A DNA stretch of 36,196 nt from NCBI GenBank assembly GCA_902168085.1, contig CABHOP010000009.1, positions 1 to 36,196 of the forward strand. Reading direction: 5' to 3'. The translations under genes were made by a program, and so were the position numbers. The DNA comes from an uncultured Bacteroides sp. (GTDB taxonomy: Bacteria; Bacteroidota; Bacteroidia; Chitinophagales; Chitinophagaceae). Within the stretch, counting starts at the first letter, position 1. Each line of letters opens with the position of its first letter. A model generated the notes under the pieces. The model saw only the letters and a list, made by a program, of their open reading frames with translations. It did no database searches and was not told where the DNA came from. Shown here in pieces: positions 15,638 to 24,407 of the stretch.

Positions 15638-18204
15638 TGAGCCTGACGAAGTATAAGCAGAAACGAAATTTTAAAGATACCCCCGAGCCGGAAGGTAAGG
15701 TGGGAAAAGAAGACAGTAAGCTGATATTTGTGGTGCAGCGGCATCATGCCTCCCACCTTCATTACGACTTCAGGCTGGAACTGAACGGAACCCTTAAAAG
15801 CTGGGCAGTACCAAAAGGGCCATCGCTAAACCCCGCAGATAAACGATTGGCAATGATGGTGGAAGACCACCCTATCTCTTATGCCACTTTTGAAGGGAAC
15901 ATACCGGAAGGCAACTATGGAGCCGGCCATGTGGATGTATGGGACCATGGCACCTACGAACCGGTAAATGAAAAAGGTGAAGCAATCAGTACCCGTACTT
16001 TTAGCAGCGACCTGAAAAAAGGCAGTATAAAATTCCGGATGAAAGGCAGGAAACTGAAGGGCGAATTTGCATTGGTGAAAATAAAAAAAGATGCGGGTAA
16101 CAGCTGGCTGCTGATAAAACACCGCGATGCACATGCTACGGACGAGGATTATAACAGCGAGGACTATGCCAAAAAATCATCATTAAAATATACAGAAGAA
16201 CGACTGGGCAAAAAGACGGCGGTAAAAAAAAAGCCCCCAAGAAAAAGTCAGCAGCAGGTAAAACAAGAACTGCAAAAAGCAAGAAAGCTTAGCAACTATA
16301 TCTCGCCAATGCTGGCAAAACTACACGATGAAGCTTTTGACAATGAAGACTGGGTGTATGAACTGAAATGGGATGGCTATCGTGCCATAGCTGAGATAAA
16401 CGGTAAGGATAGAAAGTTGTATTCGCGCAACGGCTTGTCGTTTGAAGATAAATACCCGCAGATATTTGAAGCATTGACTGCAGTAAAAAAGAAAGTGGTA
16501 CTGGACGGAGAGGTAGTAGTATTTGACGAGCAAGGCAAACCAAGCTTCCAGGCCCTGCAGCAATTTGACCAGGCAAATCCTGCGCCTATTGTATATTATG
16601 TTTTTGATGTGCTCTATATCAATGGAAAATCGGTAGAAGGCAAAACATTACTGGAGCGAAAAACACTATTGAAAGAATTATTGCCGGAAAATGATTTTAT
16701 AAAATACTGTGACCATATACAAGGTAAAGGCATTACTTTCTTCAACCAGGTAAAGAAAGCAGGCATGGAAGGCATGATAGCCAAGAATAGTAACAGCACC
16801 TATAAAGAAGGCGTGCGTACCAATGACTGGCTGAAGATAAAACATATGCTGACCGATGAAGCCGTTATTGCCGGCTATACAGCACCGCGTGGCTCCAGGA
16901 AAAGATTTGGAGCATTGGTATTGGGTACTTATGAAAAAGGGAAGCTGGTGTATATAGGGCACACCGGTACCGGCTTTAATGAAAAAGCGCTGAAAGAAGT
17001 GTACCAGAAAATGCAACCTCTGGTTACGGATGAAAACCCATTTGGTAAACCGGTGCGTATTAATTCGCCCGTAACATGGGTAAAACCACAGTTGGTATGC
17101 AACCTGAAATATACCGAAGTGACCAGTGAAGGCAACAGGCGGCACCCTGTGTTTATGGGCTTGCGGGAAGACAAACAAGCTAAAGATGTAAAACCCGAAG
17201 TAATGGCAAAACCAAATAAAGCACCGGCTAAGACAGCTGCGAAAAAGACAACAGCTGTTAAGAAAGTTGCTGCAAAGAAAACCAGCAAAAAAGCTACAGA
17301 AGATGTGTCTGCCGCACCTGAAACAAAAGCAGTCCTTACCAATCTAAATAAGGTTTACTGGCCAGACGAAGGCTACACAAAAGGCGATGTGATCAGGTAC
17401 TATGAATCGGTGTATAAATACATAGCACCGCATATAAAAGGCAAACCACAATCGCTGCTGCGCATGCCGAATGGCATAAAAGGCGCCGCTTTTTTTCATA
17501 AAGATGCAGGCGAAAATGCCCCGGATTGGCTGGATACCTACCCGGTATATTCTGACAGTGCCGGCAAAACAATAGACTATCTTGTATGCAACAACAAAGA
17601 TTCGTTATTGTACATAGCTAACCTCGGCTGCATTGAAATAAACCCGTGGAACTCGCGGGTAGAAACACATGATAAGCCGGACTTCCTGGTTATGGACCTG
17701 GACCCTTCTGCTAAAAACACCTTTGATGAAGTAATTGAATGCGCACTGGTGATAAAAGAAATCTTTGACAAAGCTGGTGCTGATTGCTATTGCAAAACAT
17801 CGGGAGCTACAGGACTGCATGTATATGTGCCGCTGGGTGCGAAATACGATTATGAACAAGCACGCAGCTTTGCCGAGCTGATAGCGCATATAACACAGGA
17901 ACAACTACCCGACACGACTACACTGGAACGCTCCCTGAGCAAGCGCAAGAAGCACCATATTTACATAGACTACCTTCAAAATAAAGAAGGTGCTACCCTA
18001 TCGTGCGCATATAGCCTGCGGCCTAAGGCCGGGGCACCGGTATCTACGCCGCTTGAATGGAAAGAAGTGAAACCGGGCCTGAAACCTGCCGATTTCAACA
18101 TCAACAATATACTACAGCGCATAGAAAAAAAGGGAGATCTTTTTCTGCCTACGCTGAAAAAAGGGATTGATATAGGTAAGGCGTTAAAGAATTTAGGGGC
18201 TTAG
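15637..18204 (+). CDS. ligD: LigD, multifunctional ATP-dependent DNA ligase
   Basis: This 855-residue protein has three modules. Residues about 1-165 are the 3'-phosphoesterase, with HHASHLHYDFRLE (36-48). The ligase follows (about 215-520), with the nucleotidyl-lysine motif KWDG (K244) and DGEVVVFDEQG. The polymerase/primase domain runs about 566-855, with the metal-binding DLD at 687-689 and SGATGLHVYVPLG. A Lys/Ala-rich linker (about 524-565) separates ligase and polymerase. The order PE-LIG-POL is one of the known arrangements. The protein trims, fills and seals broken DNA ends together with Ku, encoded directly upstream. Confidence 0.97.
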   Translation: MSLTKYKQKRNFKDTPEPEGKVGKEDSKLIFVVQRHHASHLHYDFRLELNGTLKSWAVPKGPSLNPADKRLAMMVEDHPISYATFEGNIPEGNYGAGHVDVWDHGTYEPVNEKGEAISTRTFSSDLKKGSIKFRMKGRKLKGEFALVKIKKDAGNSWLLIKHRDAHATDEDYNSEDYAKKSSLKYTEERLGKKTAVKKKPPRKSQQQVKQELQKARKLSNYISPMLAKLHDEAFDNEDWVYELKWDGYRAIAEINGKDRKLYSRNGLSFEDKYPQIFEALTAVKKKVVLDGEVVVFDEQGKPSFQALQQFDQANPAPIVYYVFDVLYINGKSVEGKTLLERKTLLKELLPENDFIKYCDHIQGKGITFFNQVKKAGMEGMIAKNSNSTYKEGVRTNDWLKIKHMLTDEAVIAGYTAPRGSRKRFGALVLGTYEKGKLVYIGHTGTGFNEKALKEVYQKMQPLVTDENPFGKPVRINSPVTWVKPQLVCNLKYTEVTSEGNRRHPVFMGLREDKQAKDVKPEVMAKPNKAPAKTAAKKTTAVKKVAAKKTSKKATEDVSAAPETKAVLTNLNKVYWPDEGYTKGDVIRYYESVYKYIAPHIKGKPQSLLRMPNGIKGAAFFHKDAGENAPDWLDTYPVYSDSAGKTIDYLVCNNKDSLLYIANLGCIEINPWNSRVETHDKPDFLVMDLDPSAKNTFDEVIECALVIKEIFDKAGADCYCKTSGATGLHVYVPLGAKYDYEQARSFAELIAHITQEQLPDTTTLERSLSKRKKHHIYIDYLQNKEGATLSCAYSLRPKAGAPVSTPLEWKEVKPGLKPADFNINNILQRIEKKGDLFLPTLKKGIDIGKALKNLGA

Positions 18205-18297
18205 TTGTTATATTAACATTACTTAGTGAAAACTTATTTGGAATTATAGAATGTAATATGCAACTTCGTGTTTTAGTAATTTTTTTATTTAAACACA

Positions 18298-18489
18298 ATG
18301 CAAGAAGGTACAGTAAAATTCTTCAATGAAACTAAAGGTTTTGGTTTTATTAAGCCCAATGACGGCGGTCAAGACATCTTTGTTCACGTATCAGGTCTGA
18401 TAGACGAGATTCGTGAAAACGACAAGGTGACTTATGAAGTACAAAATGGTAAAAAAGGATTGAACGCGGTTAACGTAAAAGTTATCTAA
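18298..18489 (+). CDS. Cold-shock domain protein
   Basis: This 63-residue single cold-shock domain has the RNA-binding motifs KGFGFI (RNP1, about 13-18) and DIFVHVS (RNP2, about 26-32). The start MQEGTVKFFNETKGF and end LNAVNVKVI are typical of CspA-type proteins. It binds single-stranded RNA or DNA and acts as an RNA chaperone. It follows ligD by 93 bases with its own leader and is closed by a strong terminator, so it is most likely monocistronic. Whether it is cold-induced cannot be told. Confidence 0.96.
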   Translation: MQEGTVKFFNETKGFGFIKPNDGGQDIFVHVSGLIDEIRENDKVTYEVQNGKKGLNAVNVKVI

Positions 18490-18514
18490 TTTATATTTTT
18501 AGTATCATTTGTAT

Positions 18515-18540
18515 AGCATACCTCCGGGTATGCTTTTTTA
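18515..18540. terminator. Rho-independent terminator after the cold-shock gene
   Basis: AGCATACC (18515-18522) pairs with GGTATGCT (18527-18534) around a four-base loop, followed by a T run. The btuB-like gene ends at 18543 on the other strand, so the hairpin may serve both transcripts. Confidence 0.85.
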
Positions 18541-18542
18541 TT

Positions 18543-20483
18543 TTACCTGCTTACAGACAGGCCTACCAGCCAATTGATACCCGGCATGGGCCTGCCATTT
18601 ACTACGGCATATTGCCTGTTCCATATGTTATTGCATTGTGCAGTAGCCTGCAACCTGAATGCAGATAACTGCTTACCGTACATAAGCTGTATGTTTCCCG
18701 TGTTATATGGCAAGAGGTATTGAGATTCATCTACAGTAACAAAACGATACCCTGTATAAGTATGGTTGTAGTTGAAATGAAAGACCCCATAAGTAAACCC
18801 GATGTTCGCCTGGCCATTATAGCGTGGTGTGTATGGTATTTGTTTGCCTATACTGCCATCGTTAGGCGCATTACTCTTTTCTGTTGTGGCGAGCACATAT
18901 GATGTATTGAGACCAATATGCCATGTCCATTTACCGGTACGGTATTGCAGGTTGTTTTCTGTTTCTATACCGTGGCTGTGAACGGTGGCGATGTTATGAG
19001 GTGTCCAGATGCCGCCGCCAAACCAGATGATCCAATTATGTATCTTCCTGTCGAAATAAGACAGGTCGTGCAGGAAAACCAAGCGATTTGAAGGATTCGT
19101 TTTTAAGGTATAACCCACATCTTTGCTCCATCCTTGTTCCGGTTTCAATTGTTCATTTCCTCCGGGGTCAAAGTATAATTCATTTAATGTTGGGTTACGA
19201 TAGGTACGCTGTACATTGCCGCGAATAGATAGCCAGAAGGTGATGCTATAAGCAGCATTGATGCCGGGAAGTAATATGCTTTGTTCATTAATGATCTCAC
19301 CACGCAGGTTGGCAGCTACCAGTAGCTTTTCTTTAAATGCTGTGTACCCGTATGCCGCTGCCAACGCATAACGGTATTGGTATTTCACATCGTTCTTCAT
19401 GCGCCTTTCCAAAAGGGATATATGTATGGGAGCAAAGAGTATCCATTGGTGATGGGGGTTGTGCCTGTACTTAATACCCGCTTCGGCATATACCTGTTGC
19501 GTTACACTCTCAGGCTCCAGCTGTATCACTGAATCCCGATAATGCATATAATCGTGCATATAGGCCGTGCGTAGGTGCAGCTTTGCGCGCTCACCATCCC
19601 TATTCCATGTAGCTAAAAGGCGTGTAGATCTGTCGCGCTGATTTTTGATAGAAACGGATTCAAATAAAGCTTTAGGTATTTCACGGTAATAGTTTTGATA
19701 CCATGCAGTGACACTCAGTGTATTCTTATCATTGGCTTTATAAGCAGCCTGTACCATAGCCACCCCGCTCTGCAGTTTTGAATTGCGTGTCTTATCTTCT
19801 TTTCCGTCGTTATCTGTATATATAAAGTTATTTTCGGCCAATTGCCCGTTCAGATTGGCAGATACATACCAACGGGCTGTGCTTACTGAAGATTGCAACC
19901 CTAACTGGTATTGTCCGAAGCTGCCGGCTACTAATGAAACGGAATGGCGGACAGCTATAGCGGTATCAAATACGGGTTGTGCATTTTCAACCACCAGTGC
20001 TCCACCAATATTGCCACTACCCCACAATGCTGCGGAACCACCATATACGATGTTAACCTTATTTAACAAGGATACCGGCAAAAGCGATACATCGGACAAG
20101 CCCAATGCAGCATTTTGCAGGGGTATACCATTCCAATATACCTGTGACTGGGCAGCGGAAGCACCGCGAAAGTTCAACGTTGCCAAGCCGTTAAAACCAT
20201 AGGACTTTACAAACACAGGTACTTGCTGCGCTAACAGATTAGCCACACTCTGAAAGCGGTATTGCTGTAGTGTGATACTATCTATGCTCTTTATTTTTTG
20301 CCCCGGTGAGAAGGTATTGATACGCTCATCTGCCGATACCTGTTGCCTGCGTTTGGATTTTACTCTTATTTCCTGGAGGGTATCTGTATGCTTTTGCGCA
20401 GTAGCTATGAAAAAGGAGAATAGCATCGCAGGTAGCAATGCTATTCGTACTAAAATATGGGGATGATAACGCAAGGCTACCAT
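18543..20483 (-). CDS. btuB: TonB-dependent receptor, probable cobalamin transporter (BtuB-like)
   Basis: I start at the ATG at 20483 (signal peptide region VRIALLPAMLFSFFIATAQ), one base after the stop of the preceding gene; longer in-frame starts lie inside that gene. The 646-residue product has a TonB-box-like TDTLQEIRV and a plug domain (about 60-170: QSVANLLAQQVPVFVKSYG, LNFRGASAAQSQVYWNGIPL, YGGSAALWGSGNIGGA). A 22-strand-type barrel follows, with RTYRNPTLNELYFDPGGNEQLKPE and a C-terminal GINWLVGLSVSR. Such receptors import large ligands using TonB energy. Cobalamin is inferred from the riboswitch and the BtuG-like gene upstream. Confidence 0.88.
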   Translation of the reverse strand: MVALRYHPHILVRIALLPAMLFSFFIATAQKHTDTLQEIRVKSKRRQQVSADERINTFSPGQKIKSIDSITLQQYRFQSVANLLAQQVPVFVKSYGFNGLATLNFRGASAAQSQVYWNGIPLQNAALGLSDVSLLPVSLLNKVNIVYGGSAALWGSGNIGGALVVENAQPVFDTAIAVRHSVSLVAGSFGQYQLGLQSSVSTARWYVSANLNGQLAENNFIYTDNDGKEDKTRNSKLQSGVAMVQAAYKANDKNTLSVTAWYQNYYREIPKALFESVSIKNQRDRSTRLLATWNRDGERAKLHLRTAYMHDYMHYRDSVIQLEPESVTQQVYAEAGIKYRHNPHHQWILFAPIHISLLERRMKNDVKYQYRYALAAAYGYTAFKEKLLVAANLRGEIINEQSILLPGINAAYSITFWLSIRGNVQRTYRNPTLNELYFDPGGNEQLKPEQGWSKDVGYTLKTNPSNRLVFLHDLSYFDRKIHNWIIWFGGGIWTPHNIATVHSHGIETENNLQYRTGKWTWHIGLNTSYVLATTEKSNAPNDGSIGKQIPYTPRYNGQANIGFTYGVFHFNYNHTYTGYRFVTVDESQYLLPYNTGNIQLMYGKQLSAFRLQATAQCNNIWNRQYAVVNGRPMPGINWLVGLSVSR

Positions 20484-20484
20484 A

Positions 20485-21579
20485 TCAGTCGAAATAGAAA
20501 TGACCCGGACCGACCCCAACGCTGAACTGGCCAGTTTTATTACCTGCCGCGTCATACATGTAAACCGTGCCTTTCTGAATAAAGCCTTTAGGGTCGCCAA
20601 TATATACATTACCATTAACGGGGTGAATACCCAAAGCCCAAAAATACTGATATTGCTGAGCCTGTATAAATGGCGTTTGTGGTAGCCCTGCATCCTCTGT
20701 ACCCATTGTGTAAATACCATTATTGTCTGTACCGCCACTGTAGTTTACAACTATGTAGTACAGCTTGTCGCCTATATTATTGAATACCGGCTTTATCACA
20801 TCTGCCTTTTCAGGAAAACGGTATGATTTTACAACATTGCCATTAACATCCAGCACTGTGAATGCGGCTGGTTTTCCTTTCGGTACATTGCCTGAAAGCA
20901 CCCACAGCCTGTTATGGTTGTCTATTACTGCTTTCTGCGGGGCACGTCCTGCAATGGTTATTGTTTTTTCTATTTTATCAGTAGCCGGGTCTATGGTATA
21001 TATATTGCCACAAGCCGTATCCCAGGTGCAGATGTAGGCTTTGTTGTTATACATCACCATGCCCTCGGGGTTTTGATTTGGCATACTAATACTACCTGTT
21101 ACCTGCAGCGATTGTGGGTTAATGATGTAAACTTTATTACTAAAAAGCGTAGAAACATATGCTTTGTCGGCACTTATGGGCAAGATAAAACGAGGCTTCG
21201 GGATATTGATGGAGCCCACCTGTTTGCGGTCTGAACGGTTCAGTACTATTATCTTGTCTGAATTATTGATGCAAAGAAAAAACTTATCCCCTATACGCAC
21301 CATGCTTTGAAATACATCGCCCAATGAAGCATTGCTGTTTGCAGCTGCATATACATCTTCGTAAGCTATACCTGCACGGGTATCGTACATACCCAGTTTA
21401 CTGTTACCGTTGCCAAGGCTGCCTTCGCATACTACATACACATTGCCGGTAGCGGTATCTGTAGTATTGGTGGGTGGTGGTGCAACAGGGGCCGAAGGTT
21501 TGTCCTTTACGCACGCCGAAAACAGCAGTGCATAAAGGACAAGTATCCTGATTATAGTTTGGTTATTTTTTCTACCCAT
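20485..21579 (-). CDS. Beta-propeller surface lipoprotein, BtuG-like (YncE/DUF5074-type)
   Basis: This 364-residue protein has a lipoprotein signal ending LLFSAC (Cys23). Seven-bladed propeller-type repeats follow, such as NKVYIINPQSLQVTGSI, GNIYTIDPATDKIEKTITI and NGNVYIGDPKGF. In Bacteroides, BtuG proteins of this fold bind B12 on the cell surface with extreme affinity and sit over BtuB. The same pairing is seen here: its stop is one base before the btuB-like start. Its start overlaps the previous gene by 28 bases, so the three genes form a tight operon. Binding of B12 is inferred from family and context. Confidence 0.85.
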   Translation of the reverse strand: MGRKNNQTIIRILVLYALLFSACVKDKPSAPVAPPPTNTTDTATGNVYVVCEGSLGNGNSKLGMYDTRAGIAYEDVYAAANSNASLGDVFQSMVRIGDKFFLCINNSDKIIVLNRSDRKQVGSINIPKPRFILPISADKAYVSTLFSNKVYIINPQSLQVTGSISMPNQNPEGMVMYNNKAYICTWDTACGNIYTIDPATDKIEKTITIAGRAPQKAVIDNHNRLWVLSGNVPKGKPAAFTVLDVNGNVVKSYRFPEKADVIKPVFNNIGDKLYYIVVNYSGGTDNNGIYTMGTEDAGLPQTPFIQAQQYQYFWALGIHPVNGNVYIGDPKGFIQKGTVYMYDAAGNKTGQFSVGVGPGHFYFD

Positions 21580-23258
21580 TTGTTACCGTTTGTATCGGCC
21601 ACTACCAGGTAGTATATACCCTGTTGCAGCGAGGCCAATGATATAATGTTGTTTCCACCAGCCAGCGTATGTCGCTGCATTGCTTTACCTGTTACATCTG
21701 TAACCGTAGCTGTAAAAGTACCTGATTGCTGCTTGAGCGACACTGTAACCACATCGGTAGCAGGGTTGGGATATACCAGCATTTCTATACCAGTAGCAGC
21801 TGTGCTGGGTACAGATGTTGGTTTAAGGTACAGGGCTGCTACTGCATCCAGGTCGAAACCGCCGCTTGGGATAGCTGTAGTGTATGGGTCATTTATCCTG
21901 CGGCCATCTTTATCGCGAGAGCCATTACCACCTATAGAACCTATAGCATCTATAATGCGGATGTGAGAGATGTTATCAACATCCAGCCCTGCAGTGCCTT
22001 TCAGCTCTTCCAGGTCGAAGGGTGTACCAAAACCACTGATATATTTACCGGCCAGATTATTTATCTGACGAGCGTTGCTGTAAACACCGGCCATAGGTAC
22101 CTGCATGCTATCTATATAGCAGGAAGCAGGAAAACGGAAGTAGTTGATACCATCTGAACTTACTTCTACAAATGCCAGCTCAAGGAAGGCTTCTTCAGGA
22201 TTTAACGGATTTGCAAAACCATTTTCAAATACTGCAAAGTCCGGGCCCGCACCATTGTATATTTTGCTTTCGAATGTAACTATGGCTACACCGCTATCAC
22301 CCAGGCTCACAATAGTATTATCCGCCACACCGGCAACCAAAGTGCTATCACCTGCCGTAACCAAGCCTTGCGCTTTGTCGGCTATATCCATCCAGCCACG
22401 CTGCACGGTACATTTATTAGCCCAGCCTGCTATCGCAGTGCTTGTTTTAGCAATCGCGGTGCTGCCTGTTACATTAGCCTGTGGTGCATAAGGATAGATA
22501 TTTTCCTCCGTAGTGAAATTATCAATGCAGAAGGTAGCGGGTGTGTTCATACCCCACATACCCATATCGCTGGAGCTAAGGCTGAAAGAAAGGCTATCTA
22601 CTTTACCCAGTGGCAGCAGGTTTACCCATGTCCAATCCCTCAGCATATAGTCGTCAGCATTGTTGGTAAAGCGATAATCGGCGAGGTATACTTCAACGCT
22701 ATCTGCTTTTTCTACGCCATTATTATAGCCCCTTACCACTAGTTTGAACCAGTCAGCATCATTACCTGTGCTACCACCAAATTTCTTTGCAGCAAAGTCG
22801 CCATCGCGCATGCTATTATATGCATAGGTAGAATTAGTAACATAGAAGCCTTTGGCAAATTTCCCCTCGGCAGCGCCTGTCAGATTCAAGAAATTGGGCA
22901 TGCCTGAAAAGCCATTGGCTATGATATAATTGTTTGAACCATTGTAGCCGGTGCCTGCTTTAGCTGCATACATATTGCCAAAACCACTGGTCACACTATC
23001 TTTTACATTTGAATAGGTAAATCCTGAATTCCACGAACCATAGCCACCGCAGCAGGTATCATATACATAAGGGAAATAAGCCACGCCGCTGCTGAAACCA
23101 AGGTCAACACCGGGTATGGTGCTGTTTTCGTAAAAAGTATCTGCCTTTGGCAGTACTAAGTTCTCAAAGTCAGACACGGTTTGTGCCTGTGCTGTGGCTA
23201 TTGCAGCCGTAGCAAAAAGTGCAAGTGTAAATCTGCGCATAGAAAATGATTTAAACAT
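21552..23258 (-). CDS. DUF4465-type surface protein with T9SS sorting domain, B12 operon
   Basis: This 568-residue protein has a signal peptide ending around ATAQAQ. Residues about 28-250 are DUF4465-like (DFENLVLPKADTFYEN, FSSGVAYFPYVYDTCCGGY, ending NTPATFCIDNF). A second beta-rich domain follows (about 260-475, with FAVFENGFANP, FVEVSSDGINYFRFP and GGFDLDAVAALY). The last 80 residues are a T9SS type A sorting domain (LVYPNPATDVVTV, GIYYLVV, VEKITKL). It is the first gene after the cobalamin riboswitch. It may be the local counterpart of the extra B12-binding surface proteins (BtuH) of Bacteroides, but I cannot confirm homology. A second possible start is the Met at 23240. Confidence 0.82.
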   Translation of the reverse strand: MFKSFSMRRFTLALFATAAIATAQAQTVSDFENLVLPKADTFYENSTIPGVDLGFSSGVAYFPYVYDTCCGGYGSWNSGFTYSNVKDSVTSGFGNMYAAKAGTGYNGSNNYIIANGFSGMPNFLNLTGAAEGKFAKGFYVTNSTYAYNSMRDGDFAAKKFGGSTGNDADWFKLVVRGYNNGVEKADSVEVYLADYRFTNNADDYMLRDWTWVNLLPLGKVDSLSFSLSSSDMGMWGMNTPATFCIDNFTTEENIYPYAPQANVTGSTAIAKTSTAIAGWANKCTVQRGWMDIADKAQGLVTAGDSTLVAGVADNTIVSLGDSGVAIVTFESKIYNGAGPDFAVFENGFANPLNPEEAFLELAFVEVSSDGINYFRFPASCYIDSMQVPMAGVYSNARQINNLAGKYISGFGTPFDLEELKGTAGLDVDNISHIRIIDAIGSIGGNGSRDKDGRRINDPYTTAIPSGGFDLDAVAALYLKPTSVPSTAATGIEMLVYPNPATDVVTVSLKQQSGTFTATVTDVTGKAMQRHTLAGGNNIISLASLQQGIYYLVVADTNGNKWVEKITKL

Positions 23259-23377
23259 TTTTTAAATGCAGCTTTGGAAAATTGATTCAGATACAGAAAA
23301 AAGCGATACTAACAGAGCAATGCCTTTGTCTTACCTGTGCTTTTATTCCCGAAAGCAGCGATAAGTAAATAATAAAC

Positions 23378-23538
23378 CAAAGGCAGGTCTTCTGACTCGC
23401 TTCACCGGTTGCGGCCTTCCCGTCTGCAGACAGTGGCTGAGGATACAACAGGCTAAAATTGAAGCTTACAGCATCGGGTAATGTCCAGGATTTGCACCTG
23501 ATTCCCTTTTCATTCCGGTTGTGATACGGAAACCTTTG
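23378..23538 (-). ncRNA. Cobalamin riboswitch
   Basis: Read on the minus strand, the region shows the conserved cobalamin aptamer blocks in order: GGTTTCCG, AAAGGGAATCAGGTGCAAAT, CCTGGAC, ACCCG, GCTGTAAGC, GCCACTG, GGGAAGGC, GGTGAAGC and the B12 box GAGTCAGAAGACCTGCC. The closing helix P1 can form between CAAAGG (23538-23533) and CCTTTG (23383-23378). It lies about 120 bases upstream of the DUF4465-type gene and should lower expression of the three-gene B12 uptake operon when adenosylcobalamin or a related form is plentiful. No classical terminator is seen after it, so control may act on translation (inference). Confidence 0.95.
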
Positions 23539-23544
23539 CTGCGG

Positions 23545-23578
23545 CAAAAGTAAAATCTAAATGGGTAAATCGCAAAAA
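23545..23578 (-). promoter_or_regulatory. Bacteroidota promoter of the B12 operon
   Basis: On the minus strand, TTTTTG (23578-23573) is followed after 20 bases by TACTTTTG (23552-23545), a full match to the TTG-N19/21-TAnnTTTG pattern. Transcription would start about 6 bases downstream, right at the first base of riboswitch helix P1. Confidence 0.85.
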
Positions 23579-23593
23579 CAATTTATGTATAGG

Positions 23594-24349
23594 CTACTGA
23601 CCTGTACCAGATCGTTGCCTGATGGCTTCATACAATATCATACCTGCGGCAACTGATACATTTAAGGAGTCGAAATTAACCGCCATGGGTATGCGTATCA
23701 GCTTGTCGGCACGTTTCAATACATCTTTGCTGATGCCCGTATCTTCTGCCCCCATAACAACGCAGGAAGGAATGGTAAGGTCTGACTCATATACAGGCAC
23801 ACTACCCCTCATTTCCGTACCCAATACCTGTATGCCATTCAGCCGCAGCACATCTATAGCCTGCGGAACGGAGGGTATACGGCACAGCATTATCTTATGC
23901 AATGCACCCGCAGAGGTTTTGATAGCCTCTTCGGTAAGTGAGGCTGATGAAGATGTAGGAAGTATGATACCCTGCGCACCGCAACACCATGCACTGCGGG
24001 CTATAGCGCCTACATTGCGCACATCGGTAACGCCATCGAGAAGAATGAACAAGGGTACATCGCCCTTGTCTACCACCATAGATATAGCATCTTGCAGCTC
24101 CACATATTGCAGCAGGCTGGTCCATGCCACTACGCCCTGGTGTTGGGCACGCGTCATGCTATCCAGCTTTTCTACCGGCACCTGGCTGATGGGAATATGC
24201 CTTTCCCTTGCCAGTTGCTTTATAGCAGTTATCTCCGGGCCCGATGCTGTGCGCAACATGAATATCTTTTCGATAGCAGTGCCTTGCTGAATGGCTTCGA
24301 GCAATGGTTTGCGGCCTATAAGCAAAGGCAGTGAGCGTGCAGGTTTCAT
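23594..24349 (-). CDS. rlmB: 23S rRNA (guanosine-2'-O)-methyltransferase, RlmB/TrmH (SpoU) family
   Basis: This 251-residue protein has an N-terminal substrate-binding domain (LLIGRKPLLEAIQQGTAIEKIFM, ... QHQGVVA). The SPOUT domain follows with the three family motifs: DVRNVGAIARSA (motif 1), CVVMGAEDTGIS (motif 2) and FDSLNVSVAAGMILYEA (motif 3). The knotted fold binds S-adenosylmethionine and methylates a ribose 2'-OH; RlmB acts on G2251 of 23S rRNA. The exact target (RlmB versus a paralogue) is not certain. The -7 element TACGTTTG ends only five bases before the ATG. Confidence 0.92.
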   Translation of the reverse strand: MKPARSLPLLIGRKPLLEAIQQGTAIEKIFMLRTASGPEITAIKQLARERHIPISQVPVEKLDSMTRAQHQGVVAWTSLLQYVELQDAISMVVDKGDVPLFILLDGVTDVRNVGAIARSAWCCGAQGIILPTSSSASLTEEAIKTSAGALHKIMLCRIPSVPQAIDVLRLNGIQVLGTEMRGSVPVYESDLTIPSCVVMGAEDTGISKDVLKRADKLIRIPMAVNFDSLNVSVAAGMILYEAIRQRSGTGQ

Positions 24350-24354
24350 TGCTG

Positions 24355-24362
24355 CAAACGTA
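24355..24362 (-). promoter_or_regulatory. -7 element for rlmB
   Basis: TACGTTTG on the minus strand matches TAnnTTTG exactly. It ends five bases before the rlmB ATG, implying an mRNA with little or no leader. No good -33 TTG is seen. Confidence 0.45.
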
Positions 24363-24407
24363 CATAAATATTGCCTACCTGTAGTAACTTGCTTGTAAAC
24401 ATCCTTT

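Noticed and set aside
23287-23547. Open frame of 86 codons on the minus strand
   Set aside because: It lies across the cobalamin riboswitch and its leader; the conserved RNA blocks explain the sequence and the peptide shows no protein-like pattern.
23622-24290. 222-codon frame on the plus strand
   Set aside because: It is antisense to rlmB, whose SPOUT motifs are clear. The opposite frame is Ser/Thr-rich with no domain pattern.
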